Origin: Nyssa sinensis
Lineage: Eukaryota; Streptophyta; Magnoliopsida; Cornales; Nyssaceae
Direction of reading: 5' to 3'
NCBI GenBank assembly: GCA_008638375.1
Contig: CM018035.1
Coordinates: 2,035,501-2,099,500, forward strand
DNA length: 64,000 bases
The notes under the pieces were generated by a model, which was not told the DNA's origin, did not search any database, and saw only the letters and a list, made by a program, of their open reading frames with translations. Made by a program: the position numbers and the translations under genes. Positions 49,607 to 61,970 of this stretch are shown one piece after another (positions within the stretch are counted from its first letter, which is position 1; the number at the start of each line of letters is the position of its first letter).

Positions 49607-50461
49607 ATGAAGGGAAGGTTATGCTGTTTTGTAATTGTTCTGAAAATAGTTGGTTGGGTTTGTGTTACAAGCAGACCATTTGCACCAAATGATGGTCATG
49701 GAGTTCACCAACCAGGTTCACTACTGGCCTATTTAGTCCTCTTTTTTCCAATCATTTGCATATAAATTTCCCTTTCATCTTGTAATTGTCAAATGTATCT
49801 AATTACTGTTTCATTTCTCAAATCTGTTGCAAAATATTTCAGTCACGCGTTTAATTCACAAATAATATAAGTAACATAAAATATACGTATCAATCAGGTC
49901 ATGAAAATCTCATCTCCGTAATTAATTAATTCTGGCATTTCTCAAATATGTTTTTCGTTTTCCATTTCCTTCTTAGAAATGCCTCCCATGTTTGTCTTTC
50001 TCGGTTCCACTCCACATTCGTACTTCATCCATTATGTTAAAAGCTTCCTAGCTGTGAACTTCATTTCTTACTGTGATCACCTCTTGTTTTCTTTTTAGCT
50101 TCTTGACCTCGTCTGATCAATTTTAAAAGCGACCCAGTTGTTGGAAATCTTAACCACCAGAACTTTTTTTTCTCTCAGTAATTGCTTCTCCTAACACCTT
50201 CAATTACCTTTTCCCGAAAACATTTTCTATTCTTGCTTTTAGATCATTTATTGTTTTAATTTTTCTGGTTTCAACTCTCTCTCTCACTCACACACACACA
50301 CACACACACATACACACTTTCTAAAAGCTCTGAAATTGTTTTTATTTTTCTGGTTTCAACTCACTCACTCTCTCTCTCTCTCTCAGACACACACACACAC
50401 ACATACACACTTTCTAAAAGCTCTGAAATTGTTTTTATTTTTCTGGTTTCAACTCACTCAC

Positions 50462-50503
<42 letters not shown>

Positions 50504-50955
50504 TTTCTAAGCTCTGAAATTAATCTACTAACATTGCAGGCTTGATCTGCAGGCACAGACCAAAGCCCAGAGTCTTTGGAAGTTACCTTGAGCTCAAAAG
50601 AGGTCTCTCTCTCTCTCACACACACACACACAGTGACACTGGTAAAAACTAAAAAGGAATTTTGTTTTATATCTCGAAATCATTAAGTAATATATTCATA
50701 AAATTGGTTTTGCCGTTTTAGGATTATAAAAGCATGACAGGAGCAGCAGAAATGAAAGAAGAAGCGTCGTCTTATAAAGGGATGATGAGCAAAATAGGGT
50801 CAAGGCCACCAAGTTGTGAGCACAAGTGTTTTGGATGCATTCCATGTGAAGCCATTCAAGTGCCTACCACAACTAGCCATGTTGGTCTCCACTATACAAA
50901 TTATGAACCCGAGGGTTGGAAATGCAAGTGTGGACCTTCCTTCTTCACTCCTTAA
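49607..50955 (+). CDS. EPFL: EPF-like secreted cysteine-rich peptide (EPFL family)
   Basis: Complete three-exon gene for a 130-residue secreted precursor. Exons: 49607-49715, 50553-50602 and 50722-50955. The frame closes only with the acceptor at 50551-50552 and phase-1 then phase-0 junctions. Residues 1-22 form a hydrophobic signal peptide (MKGRLCCFVIVLKIVGWVCV). A polar propeptide follows, then the mature core from GSRPPSC (about 79) to the C-terminus, with six cysteines at 85, 89, 92, 95, 121 and 123, arranged CxxxCxxCxxC..CxC, and the ending NYEPEGWKCKCGPSFFTP. EPF/EPFL peptides are ligands of ERECTA-family receptor kinases and TMM, controlling stomatal patterning and organ growth. The short loop and the CEAIQVP motif point to a non-stomatal EPFL subgroup; I do not assign a number. 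Intron 1 contains a triplicated CT/CA microsatellite block. Confidence 0.92.
50261..50517. repeat. Triplicated CT/CA microsatellite block in EPFL intron 1
   Basis: A unit of about 85-93 bp, TTTTCTGGTTTCAACTC followed by CT and CA runs and then ACTTTCTAAAAGCTCTGAAATT, starts at 50261, 50346 and 50439. The copies differ chiefly in the lengths of the CT and CA tracts. The third copy lies just before the exon-2 acceptor. Confidence 0.95.
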
Positions 50956-52780
50956 ACACTACTACCAAACAAAGCTGCTCTCATTTCTCTAGCTTTATTT
51001 AAAACAAGAGTCTCCTAAATATGAACCATTATTCCTATCCTACGTTATGTTCTATGTATATTAGCTTCAAGAAATTTTAATTTTTGAAGGTGTGGGACTG
51101 TAATTTGTGTAAAAAAGTAAATTGCAAAGAAAAATGTTTTTGATAATTTTTTTATGAAAGTAATTGGGCGTTATAATTCAGGTATTACAACTAATTAAAT
51201 AGTACAGTTATAAGATTATAAAGTAATAGAAGATTATACATCTTAACAGCAATACGAGTCTTTCAAATATGAATTGTGAATAGACAATCCGGTCTAATTT
51301 ATGATTGTACGAAAATAAATGTTCACATCTTTCTTAATCGAAAAGTAAGACTTCAACTTATGACTTTTAATACAGTACGAAAACGTGAAAATAATTTAAA
51401 CATGTTAAATTTTTTGTTTGAATAAAAAAACAAGGATTACCCACTTAAACAAAATAAAATTCTCTAAACTGAGTTTTATTAATGATAATTTGAAGAATAA
51501 GAGTCAAAATTTGAAGGAAATGGTTAGGACTTGGTTTGGTGCCTTGTATGGTGGCCAGAGGCTAACTTGATTAGGATGTTTAGGAAGTTTATGATTTGAT
51601 GACTAAAATAGAGAGCAACGTGCAGATTTCTGAAACTATGTCCAATCTTGTTCATTGAAAATTATTCTACGTAATTATTAAACTCAAATCATTTTAATAG
51701 TAATTCTACCCTTTATGCTATATTTCAACAAAATTTATAAATATTTAAATTATAATAAAAAATAATATGACAATAGTACGAAAAAAATTATATCTAGATA
51801 GAATACTTTATTTCTTAGAGCTATATCATGTATTGACATGTATAATAATCTTCCAAAAAAAAAAAAATATTTGGTAGAGTGATATCACAATATCTAAATC
51901 TTTATTTGAAGAAATTATTTCATGAATTCGTCATATGTTTAGCACAGTTTCAATAATTTTAGCAATATAGTGATATGATAATGCCCAAGTCTTTATTTAG
52001 AAAAGTTATTTCATAAATTCATCTTGCATTTATTATGATATCTATGATTTTAATAATTCAATAAGTTTCACGTGAATTTCATAAAATACTGAAATCATGA
52101 AAGTCGTCGAACTCTGTGATGAACTTATTAATTGAATAAATATAAGTATGTAAAAAGGTATTACGTATGTATACGTGTATGTATAAATATATTTATAAGA
52201 TATAAATGTATATATGTATAAAAAAAAGTATATATATATATATGTGTGTGTGTGTGTGAAAGCGCGTGCGTGCATATATAAACATTTTGTAGAAGTAAAT
52301 ACCATATATAAATTTTTAGTTATATAAATATGTATAAATGAATATAAAGAAATTATAAATATATATAAAAAAATTCCTAATGCAAACTAAATACTACTTT
52401 TATATTTTTACAAATTTATAAAAAATGTATTATCAAACAATACTTAAATTTTTTTTACCAAAATTTTATTAAATCAGCAATTTTAATCAATTAATTTTCA
52501 AATTAATCAAAATATTAAAATAACTATTTTTTTATATTTTTTTTTCAATTTTGATTTAATATTTCAATATTACACAACTGAATTTTGTAATATTTGACAA
52601 TAAAAAATGCATGAAGTGACGAAAACGCCCATTTGCCTTCCTGTGCTTTTTTTTTTCTTCCGGTAACCAAATTGCCCTTTCATTTGGCCAAAAGGACCAC
52701 CAAGCTATTGACTCCCCCATCAGAGCAACCAGAGGCAGCGATCTCCTTCTCCATTTCAAACTTCAAAGAGCCTTCAACCA
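50956..52780. other. Intergenic between EPFL and coatomer zeta
   Basis: EPFL 3' UTR, then AT-rich DNA with TA/GT microsatellites around 52140-52265. From about 52600 the sequence is less AT-rich and forms the coatomer promoter and 5' UTR. No gene is supported. Confidence 0.6.
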
Positions 52781-53987
52781 ATGGCGAACTTCTATCGAGT
52801 AAGTAAAGCTGGATCTCCTCTGTAATTTCTTCAAAATGTTCCTGTGAATTTGCAATTGTCTACAATTTCATATGCGTTGTTGATCTAAAGTTTTCAAGAG
52901 ATCTAATTCCATTTTCTCAAAAATTAATTAAACGTTTTTCGTATTTCTTCTTCTTAGACATCTGTTTGTTTGCTGGGAAAAGAAATATTATAGAGAACTA
53001 AATTACTCCCGAGATACTGAATCTCGGAATTCTCATTGTTTGGAACCCCAAAATAACAAAAGGCCTCTTCCGCTCTATACAAACGGATGATGAGTATAAA
53101 TTAATCTCGCTTTTCCGATGTATAATTGTTTCTAGGATCTGTAATTTTTATATGCTTTCGTTTTAGATCTGTATTATTTCGTTAATTATTCTAGTTTTTA
53201 ACGGCTACATGTTCACATAAAGCAATGCGCTGGTGCAAAAGCGAATTTGGAGATGGGCGCTCATCATGCACGTCTCTCTCATACACAGATACACGTCTAG
53301 TATCTATAAACACGCATATATATATATATATGTGTGTATACACCTGTGTGTAATTGTGTATATACATACCATAAGGCGCACATGTATATGAACACAGATT
53401 TATGCATCTAGGTATGTGTTTAATATCTCTGTGTGTGGTTTGTGTGTATGTACATGCTAGAATTATGGATGTTAAGATTAGTGGCGATCTAGAAAATTTA
53501 GGTTGGGAACGAAAGTGAAAACATTTATACTTGGCTGAGTTCTAGTGAAGTATGTTATTTATTTATTAGTTTTTTATTTGGAAGGGTGAGTGGATACTTT
53601 TTTAAGATTTTTGCATAAGATATTAGGGGTCTTCTATTTTTTTTTTTTAGGGTTGCCTGCATCCACCTGTGGATAAGATAGCGGCTATTGAATACATTTG
53701 TATGCAATCTAAGATAGTGGCTAAATTCATTGATTCTAGATTTGGAATTATTCACCACCACTGGTTGCATTGTGATAATCCAGCTGTGATTGGATTTTGC
53801 AGGATGCATGTCCTACTATAAAAAACATCCTTCTTCTAGATTCTGAAGGGAAGCGTGTAGCTGTTAAGTATTATTCTGATGATTGGCCGACCAATAGTGC
53901 AAAGTTGGCTTTTGAAAAATCTGTGTTTACAAAAACTCAAAAGACAAATGCTCGGACAGAAGGTTTGCTCAAGCCATTTATGTTTAT

Positions 53988-54028
<41 letters not shown>

Positions 54029-57000
54029 TGAGTTCTTTCATCCTTGTTGCTTGAGATTCTGATAGTGTTCTGTGAATATTTTGACCTTCTTAAATTGATT
54101 ATTATGAAAATTGAGATGCGCTGCTATTTTGTAATTAGATGTATGAGGCAAGGTTTAATTGTCTTGATTGCAGAATTTAATTCTTATCTGACTGTAATTC
54201 AGATTAATCTGACCACTCATAGAGCCTATTTTCTTTTTCTCAATACTCAATACAGATGAAAGGGAAAACGCGAAATCTTCGGAAGAGGAGTTAGTGTCTT
54301 ATAATTATTAGTTTTTTAGAGGCTTGCCTTTTCTTAACATGCCCTATTGGCCTATCCCTTAAAGCCCCAGAAGCATCCCTCCTTTTCTGATAGAGGAAAC
54401 CTGTAGTTGTTGTACAGCACATGTAGTGTAGCAATATGTGATTCCAACACACTATCCCCATTGTGGTATATTGCCATTCTGTAACTTCACATTCCGTGTT
54501 ATTTGATTGCTACAAAATCTAGGAAAGCGTGATGAAATTTTGAACCTTGGGCTTTACATTTTTTGGCTTTAAAAGCTTAAAAGCTCACCAAAAGGAAGCT
54601 GGATAGTTGGTTTTGGCACAGTTGAGTGGAGTTTTTTTTATTTCCAAGTCTCAAATAAAGGAAACTAGGATCCAAAGGTATATATGTGTTTCATTTCCTA
54701 CGTTTACTCGACTACCAAATGTAGCATTCATAACCCAGAAAAATTTATTGGATTTTATTTCATAGTTTAAGTTAAAGAATCATCTATACTAGTAGTAAGT
54801 AAATATCCTCATGGATGTACAACGTGAATAAAATAGCTTTCAGCAATAGCTTTGGTTTTAAATTTAACTTTATAGAATAAAATTAACTTGAAATCTCAGC
54901 ATTTTTTCCATTTCGAATGTGCATTAGGCATACTGGTATGTACATAGTTGGATCCAATCGAGAGGGTTTGTGAATGGCATAGGAAATTTTCCAAATTCTA
55001 AATATAGAAAAAGAAGGGTGGTCGAACTTAGCTGGGGCCCATAAAGCACCATTAACATTCCTTTTTTTATACATACACATGCACATATTGCATTCTTGTT
55101 AAGTAGCTATGGTAATACTGTTTACAAATTTTCCTATATCCTTTATAAAATTCTAGTTTTTACATTAGATCTTTTAAGATTATTTATCTAGTTTTCTAAT
55201 TTCTTAGTGTTACTGGCTATGATTAAATTTGTAAAGTGGTGATTTTGTAATTATATGCAACAAGCATCAAAATGTGAATACCAAAATTGTGCACAGTCAA
55301 GAGATTGTTTAGTATTTACCTTGTGCATTTCACATTAGCCCAATTGATGCCCCGCTCCCCAACTTCACAGTCAATTGATTTAAAATATAAAATTAAAATA
55401 TAGATGTTAATTTTAACTACATATGAATTTTAATTTGCAGAACTCTAATCAAATTTTTGCATTCTAGTCTTTCTAGAGTACAACTAGCAAGATTCAAATG
55501 TGCAAGTTTAACATGTCTACCTCATTGTATCACATTCTAGAGTAAGTGCACATTGCATGTACCTTTCTTGCTTGACAACTTGATGTATGATAGAATCTGC
55601 ATCTGATCACTGACTGAGAGATCAGGGAAGGGAAATGTAACACAATATTTACACCTATATCTCATGACATTTGCCACACTTTAACCATAGTCGTCACTAG
55701 TAGTTTCCTTGACTCTCAAAATTCTCTCTAGTTCAATCCAAATGAATTGTCTATTGACTGTAAGTGTCTCTTCTGCAACAAGGAGGAGGAAAGTATTCCC
55801 CATTTATTTTTTGGACTGCACCTTTTCAAAAACTATTTGGAAGGAAGTTATGCAGGACTGTCTGATTGTTAGAGAACCTAAGGTCTGGGTGGAAGAATTG
55901 CATTGGATAGTCAGTCATTGGAAAGGGGAGTCATTCACTAATAATGTGAGATGCCTTGCTTTATCAGCCACAGCTTACTATATTTGGGCAGAGAGGAATT
56001 CTAGACAATTCAAGAAGAAGCTTTCAACTGCTGATGTGGTAAAGGATTCTATAATGAACACTGTTAGAACTGTTATCTCTTCATGGAGGAGAATCCCAAA
56101 CTCATATGAGAACTGGGAACTGAGTTTGAGCTTGGGAGCAAATCCTATCATCTTCAAACAGATTTTTGGTTGAGGATACTCTTGTTCTTGGATGGGTTGA
56201 TCCTATGCCTTTCTTTTCCCCCAATGTATTTTATTCTTTAGCAGATGTTGAGTCCCCATCACTTGGGTTCTCTTGATTGGGTTTGGGTTTGTATTTGGCT
56301 GGATGTTTGCTCTCTGAGCATTGTTTGGGGGTGTCCCCCTGTTCGTGGTAATAAAATAACTCTTACCAAAAAAATGAATTGCCTTTGTAGTCTGTCAATT
56401 CTTTATACCTGAAATTCATTTTTACAGAAATTTGAAAATAAGAGGTGCCTGATATGGTTTTAGGAGCGAGTTTCAACTGTGAATACAGTTTCTTTCATTG
56501 GAAACACTGAATTTCTAAATTGACTCTTGAAGGTAAACAACTTTAAATTTTGTTTTATGTGGGAAAAAAAAATATGAGCCAAGTAAAACTCATGGATGAA
56601 ATATTTGTGAGAGTCAGAGCAACGGTTGGATCATGAGTAGAGAACAGGGAGTCTACTGTACAGGGTTCAACTAGTTCTTGAATTTAAAAAAGGAAACCAT
56701 CATCCCTGGTTCTGCATACATATCAAATGATTTAACCCTCTGTGTTATTCAATCTTTTTTTTCATAGATGAAAGAGATCAATTTTGCTTGTTGGAATTAT
56801 TGTAGATTATACTCTTTTTTTATCGGTATATTATTGTAGATAATACAATTTATACTTTTGTTGCATTGATGTCTATTAATGTGTTTCTATCATCTACAGC
56901 GGAAATAGCAATGTTTGAGAGCAACATTGTTGTCTATAAGTTCATCCAAGACCTGCACTTCTTTGTGACCGGAGGTGATGATGAAAATGAATTAATCCTA

Positions 57001-60000
57001 TCCACAGTTCTTCAGGGGTTCTTTGATGCAGTTACCCTTCTTCTAAGGTTTTGTTGGTCACGACTTTAGCCAATGTTTTTTAATTGTAATCCTGATGATT
57101 GCTTAATCTGTGCTTTTATGCTGTCTAATGTGGCATGCCCGTTTTGTAGGAATAATGTTGAGAAAATGGAGGCCCTTGAGAACCTTGATCTTATACTTCT
57201 ATGCCTTGATGAGATTATTGATGGAGGGTACGCAAAAATGCTTCTCTATTGATATATTTTATGTATATGTGAGCTTTTGATTTTGAGATTTTCCCATTCT
57301 ATGTTCTTTTCTTTTACTAGATTAGCTTCTCAAGATTGTTCTTTTCTTTGAATTAGAAGTAACATTACATGATTACACACGGAACCAATTAACAAAGTTA
57401 TTATCTAGGAAAGAGACTTGTTGGTTGAAGATACGTTGTTTCATTGTTTAGTAGTTAGTACATCAAACTACCATTGTTCAGAATAGTTTGCCCATATGAA
57501 AGGAATAATTTTGTGACAAAGGGACATAAAACTTTGTACTTTGACAAATAAACATAAAACATTGTTGGTTGAAGATATGTTGTTTCATTGTTTAGTAGTT
57601 AGTACATCAAACTACCATTGTTCAGAATAGTTTGCCCATATGAAAGGAATAATTTTGTGATAAAGGGACATAAAACTTTGTCCTTTGACAAATAAACTTG
57701 GAAACTACCCTCCATCAGTGCCTATGTTCATTTCTAGTGAGATTATTTGCTCTGATAAAAATGGTATTTTGTGTTTTTGAGTCAGAATAATGGGGTGTAT
57801 ATTTTTGTTGGTGGGTCTGTTGGGTTCATTTGCTCCCTTACATTTGCATCCCTTTGCATGGAAAACTAGTAGCACTTCCAAGATTAGCATTTTCTATTTT
57901 CTTCTGAAATGTGCACATGAAATGCTACCCCTATGTGAGGGTCTTTCACTTGGAACCTGATAATGTCATCTATCTCTTGTATATGATTTATTCCTTAAAT
58001 TGGTCTGATGAACATAAACCCATGTAGCTCCCAAGTCTCAGTTAATTTTGAGTAGCGCCTGAATTTTCTTCATCAATGTGTTTTTTATGCACTACTTTGT
58101 ACATATGTGAATGTCATAAAATCACAAGAATATCTAATTCTTTCATTGGTGCCCAAGCAGTAACATCTAATATGTTTTGCAATGAATTATACAACTTCTT
58201 GCTTGATCTACCGCCTAGTGTTAGTTCAGGTGGTATCTCCTCCACCTCCCAAAGGGGAGGTTGAGGGTTCAAGTCCCAATTGCGACAAATGGGTATGTGT
58301 GTGTGTCTTACAACCTATGAGGAGATTGACTTCAGGAATCAGAATGCCATCCAGTCACAGCCAATGAATTGCATATTATTTGGCTAGGATACCGTCAAAA
58401 TTCTTCAAAATCATTCAGGTTATGTTTGGAAACCTTGTGTTGGATTTGGGCTTGGATTCGAAATACCTAGATTTCATATCCGCGATCATCAGATATATGA
58501 ATACAGGGATTTGAAGTTCAAGATTTTCAAATATAATCTTTCAACGTACCAATCAATATATATATACACACACACACACACATATACTCCTTCAATGTTT
58601 TAAAGACCCGCACAAACATGTATACAATTGCAAGTAAAGCGAATGGAGTTATTCGAAAGAAAATAACATAACCAATAACGATGCTAATAGCACAAATTTA
58701 TTTGAAATATATGGAAAAACATCATAAATACAAAGACAAATGTATCTATATATGAATATATACGTGTGTTTAAATACTTCACGCACAAACACACATATAA
58801 CTATCATGATTTCATTTCTTTCTTGATTACATGCTTGAACTTCAGACCAATTGAGCCAGCTCGTGATTTTTGGAGATCTCATAATTTGTGATGTGGCTAC
58901 GAATGGACTTGAGGCTATAATCTTGAGATTGTTTGAACTTGTCAAGTAGGAATTGGAGATCTATAATTTGGGTCTATAGAAAACTATGTCTGCTTCAGTT
59001 TATAGCTCTAAAAGCACTTTGATGGTTCTGCATCAGCTTTAGCAGAATCAGGTTTCATTTGTAGCTCTTTGGAAACCCTATATTCAACTTCTTGTAATCT
59101 CATTTGTGTTTCTTTTCTAATTTCTGAGCATCATCCGTGGCTGCTTCGACTTGAAGCACAGTGCATGTTTTATTCCAAGAGAGAGGACGACACTATGTGA
59201 AAGTTTTACAACAGTCCACGGAAGGATTAGGATTTGAAGGACAACAGGGGAGAAGAGTAGTTTTTTTTTTAATATATTGATAAAGTAAATTAGAGGGAAT
59301 GGGAAAGTCCTGAGAACAATCTTGAGAAAGTATTTTTTTTTTTAATATATTGATAAAGTAAATTAGAGGGAATGAGAAGGTCCTGAGAACAATCTTGAGA
59401 AAGTAACTCTTTATTTTTCCAATCATTTACTTTCATTCAGTAGTCTGGAGAATCACTTTCCCACTTAATATTCCCAACAGCCAAATGGGTCCTGCAGCTG
59501 GCTTCTGGCACATGGACGGATTGGATGATGCATCATGCATTCTTATAATTTTCTGTGTTGACATACAGCACCTCTAGACTTTGGTCTCTATTTTTCACAC
59601 TTGAAATTTTTTGAATTCACATCTGTGGGCGGAGTATGCCTTGCGTGATGTACAAAAATCTTAAGGAAGAACTTCATAAGCCCAATCTGCAGTGGCATCT
59701 TGCAACAGTTTGGGCAATGACAATATGTCTCTATTTTTCACACTTGAAATTTTTTGAATTCACATCTGTGGGCAGAGTATGCCTTGCATGATGTACAAAA
59801 ATCTTAAGGAAGAACTTCATAAGCCCAATCTTCAGTGGCATCTTGCAACAGTTTGGGCAATGACAATATGTTCCAATCCCCCCCCCCCCAACCCAAACAA
59901 AAAAAAAGCCAACCTCACAAAACTGTTAGGCAATGACATTTTAAGACTTCTTTTGAAAAATTATCTCATTACCCCTAACCACACAAAAAATAAATGAATA

Positions 60001-61970
60001 AATCAATATTTTACAACAATAACAGTGATGATAATCGATAAGATCACTAGAGGCATTTATCTTGACTCTAGCTCGAAGAATCTGCTTCATCCTTTCTTCT
60101 CAGTATATTATTGCAGGTGCTTACTTGGCAATGTCAATGTAAATTATCATTATATCCTATTATGAAAATGGAGTTATTTTTTTTGTTGAAAATTTTAGTT
60201 GTTTTTCAATAAAATCGACAAAAAGAATTCCTCCCAAGTTCAATGTAAAGTCTTATTTTTTCCATCTGACTTTATGATGTGCATCATTTCCAACTTAGTC
60301 CTTATCATATTTGGGGAACTAAAGCACACATCAATTCAAGTGTTTATGATATGCAGGTTTCTTTCACCTCCTCAGCATGTTTCGAAACTTTTGTGAATTA
60401 AGTTTACATTTTGAGGGTCATTTCCTTTTGCCTGTTATTTTGCTCCCTTCAATAAAGAAAATATTCAAGAATGTCATGTTCATGCCAAGAATGTTACATC
60501 CTTTATGTACTCTTCCGCCCAAAGCTTATATTATCTTCTTATGTGTGGCAAATGCCACCATAACTGTAATGCAAAATTCGCTGCTCCGTGGCTGCACTGC
60601 CCTATGCTGTCTATTCTGCCCTCTGTGTCTATGCTTTTCATGTTTACTACCCATCTTTTTGGTTGACTCATGACATGTGAATGTAAGAGAACCTCTCTTA
60701 TCTAAATGAGTATGGGCTACTCAGAACAGATTGGGGCTGGTGGGCAAGTCTATATGCAGAACTCTTGTGCTGTTTCCCATGGTTGCTTTCTTATTTGAAT
60801 ACCCAACATCATCATACTAGTCTGGAACTCGATGCGAGCATTGATGTTGCATTGTCTTTGATACAGCAAGTCCTCTTCCCTATGGCATGTGAATAGGAGA
60901 AATGGTCGCAGACATCCCCTAAGCCGAAGCTAAATGTTAAGATTCTTCACATCTATCGGAAAACTAATTGTGGTGAAAATTATTTGGCCCAGTTAGGTAT
61001 TCTTTTGTCAGATGTATGTCCTATCGTACAGGCTTGTATGAAGTGTCTGTATCTTTGTTCAAGTTGCTCTCTTGTCCAGAAATTAGGATAGTAATATGGA
61101 TGAGTGGTTGAGACGTGATAGAATGGTTTAGGAATTTCTGCATCATTGAGGAGAACAGCACCTGATTTTATAAATAAACCTAAAAAATATATTATTAGAC
61201 CTCAATGGAATGATTTCATTCCCTCATGCCTTCAAACTGGCTGTCAGCTCATGTACCTAATTCCAAATACAAGAATTATTTTATTTATTTCAATCTGTTA
61301 ATTTGAAAGGATTCCATTGAATGACGCAAATATGCTTATGGCAAAGGAGTGTTGCTTCATCCTACCACTTGAAATGGAATAATTCATATCTTCTCTCACC
61401 AAGCTTTCTTGTTTACAGAGGTTATTTTAATAAGTTATCTTGGTAACAAAAAAAGAGAGGCTGATTTCTATTTTTTTTACGGGTTCTATGTTAATTGGCA
61501 GGATGATTCTTGAAACAGATGCCAATATTATTGCGGGAAAAGTAGCAACCCACAGTGTGGATGCTGGGGCACCCTTGTCTGAGCAGGTAATCGAACTCGT
61601 ATTCTTTCTATTCATTAAAATAGAATATTTCGTGCTTTTAGTTAAAATAGAACAGCAGTAATGGATTGGCAATAGAAATATTAAAATCTTAATTGACATA
61701 TCCAATTAAAGAAGACTCAAAGAATTTGTTAAGTTGAGGAGAACTACTTGAGTGCAAGTGACACTCACGGCACAACTTCCAGCTTTCACATTTCCAGCAT
61801 CTTTTAACAATACAAGTCACTTACTGCTAGGCCTTTTGTGATGTTGATATGACTTTTTGCCTTCTCTCTGGTGCTAATCTAACCCTAACATGTTTTCCTA
61901 CACCTTGCAGACTATAACTCAGGCTTTGGCTACGGCACGTGAACATTTGACAAGATCCCTTCTCAGATAA
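52781..61970 (+). CDS. Coatomer subunit zeta (COPI coat)
   Basis: Complete six-exon gene for a 182-residue protein. Exons: 52781-52798, 53803-53962, 56900-57047, 57150-57227, 61502-61586 and 61911-61970; every junction is GT..AG and preserves frame. Zeta-COP is the small, sigma-adaptin-like (longin-fold) subunit of the COPI F-subcomplex, pairing with gamma-COP for Golgi-to-ER and intra-Golgi vesicle transport. Recognisable stretches are [91 protein letters not shown] and LTRSLLR at the end. The length matches plant zeta-COPs. The first exon encodes only MANFYR. Introns 2 (2.9 kb) and 4 (4.3 kb) are enlarged by a LINE fragment, a SINE and tandem duplications. Confidence 0.95.
53991..54024. repeat. 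CT microsatellite in coatomer intron 2
   Basis: Perfect CT run starting about 30 bp after the exon-2 donor. Confidence 0.95.
55735..56375 (+). mobile_element. 5'-truncated, frameshifted LINE (non-LTR retrotransposon) 3' fragment
   Basis: The open frame at 55709-56173 carries the C-terminal end of plant LINE ORF2: the zinc-binding module that follows reverse transcriptase. It reads [17 protein letters not shown] in one frame and [12 protein letters not shown] in the next, so a frameshift lies near 55805-55820. [13 protein letters not shown] follows, as in plant LINEs. Downstream GTAATAAAATAACTCTTACC and a short A run (to about 56372) form a typical plant LINE 3' end. AAATGAATTG occurs at both borders (near 55739 and 56371) and could be the target duplication. 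It is in sense orientation in coatomer intron 2 and non-functional. Confidence 0.8.
57421..57702. repeat. 144-bp tandem duplication in coatomer intron 4
   Basis: TTGGTTGAAGATACGTTG through ACATCAAACTACCATTG and AAAGGAATAATTTTGTGA to TTTGACAAATAAAC at 57421 is repeated from 57565 with only a few substitutions. Confidence 0.95.
58203..58310 (+). mobile_element. tRNA-derived SINE-like element
   Basis: TTAGTTCAGGTGG (58221-58233) fits the polymerase III A box and GGTTCAAGTCC (58266-58276) is an exact B box, about 33 bases apart. The linker TCTCCTCCACC..GGGGAGGTTGAG matches the minus-strand unit at 1724-1830, as does the following GGGTATGTGTGTG. A true tRNA is ruled out because the acceptor stem does not pair. 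Confidence 0.7.
59255..59405. repeat. 73-bp tandem duplication in coatomer intron 4
   Basis: T-run, AATATATTGATAAAGTAAAT, TAGAGGGAATG and AGTCCTGAGAACAATC at 59271 recur at 59344 with two substitutions. Confidence 0.95.
59585..59870. repeat. 143-bp tandem duplication in coatomer intron 4
   Basis: TCTCTATTTTTCACACTTG through GAATTCACATCTGTGGGC to TTTGGGCAATGACAATATG at 59585 is repeated from 59728 with about four changes. A run of nine to ten C residues follows at 59878-59888. Confidence 0.95.

Noticed and set aside
54255..54290. Possible extra coatomer exon (acidic stretch after an AG near 54254)
   Set aside because: The frame from exon 2 joins directly to the conserved [15 protein letters not shown] of exon 3; an insertion would break the conserved zeta-COP alignment.
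58203..58280. Functional tRNA gene on the plus strand
   Set aside because: Good A and B boxes, but the acceptor stem does not pair and a related copy exists at 1.7 kb.
59193..59426. Minus-strand frame with an internal protein repeat
   Set aside because: The repeat is just the 73-bp tandem DNA duplication translated.
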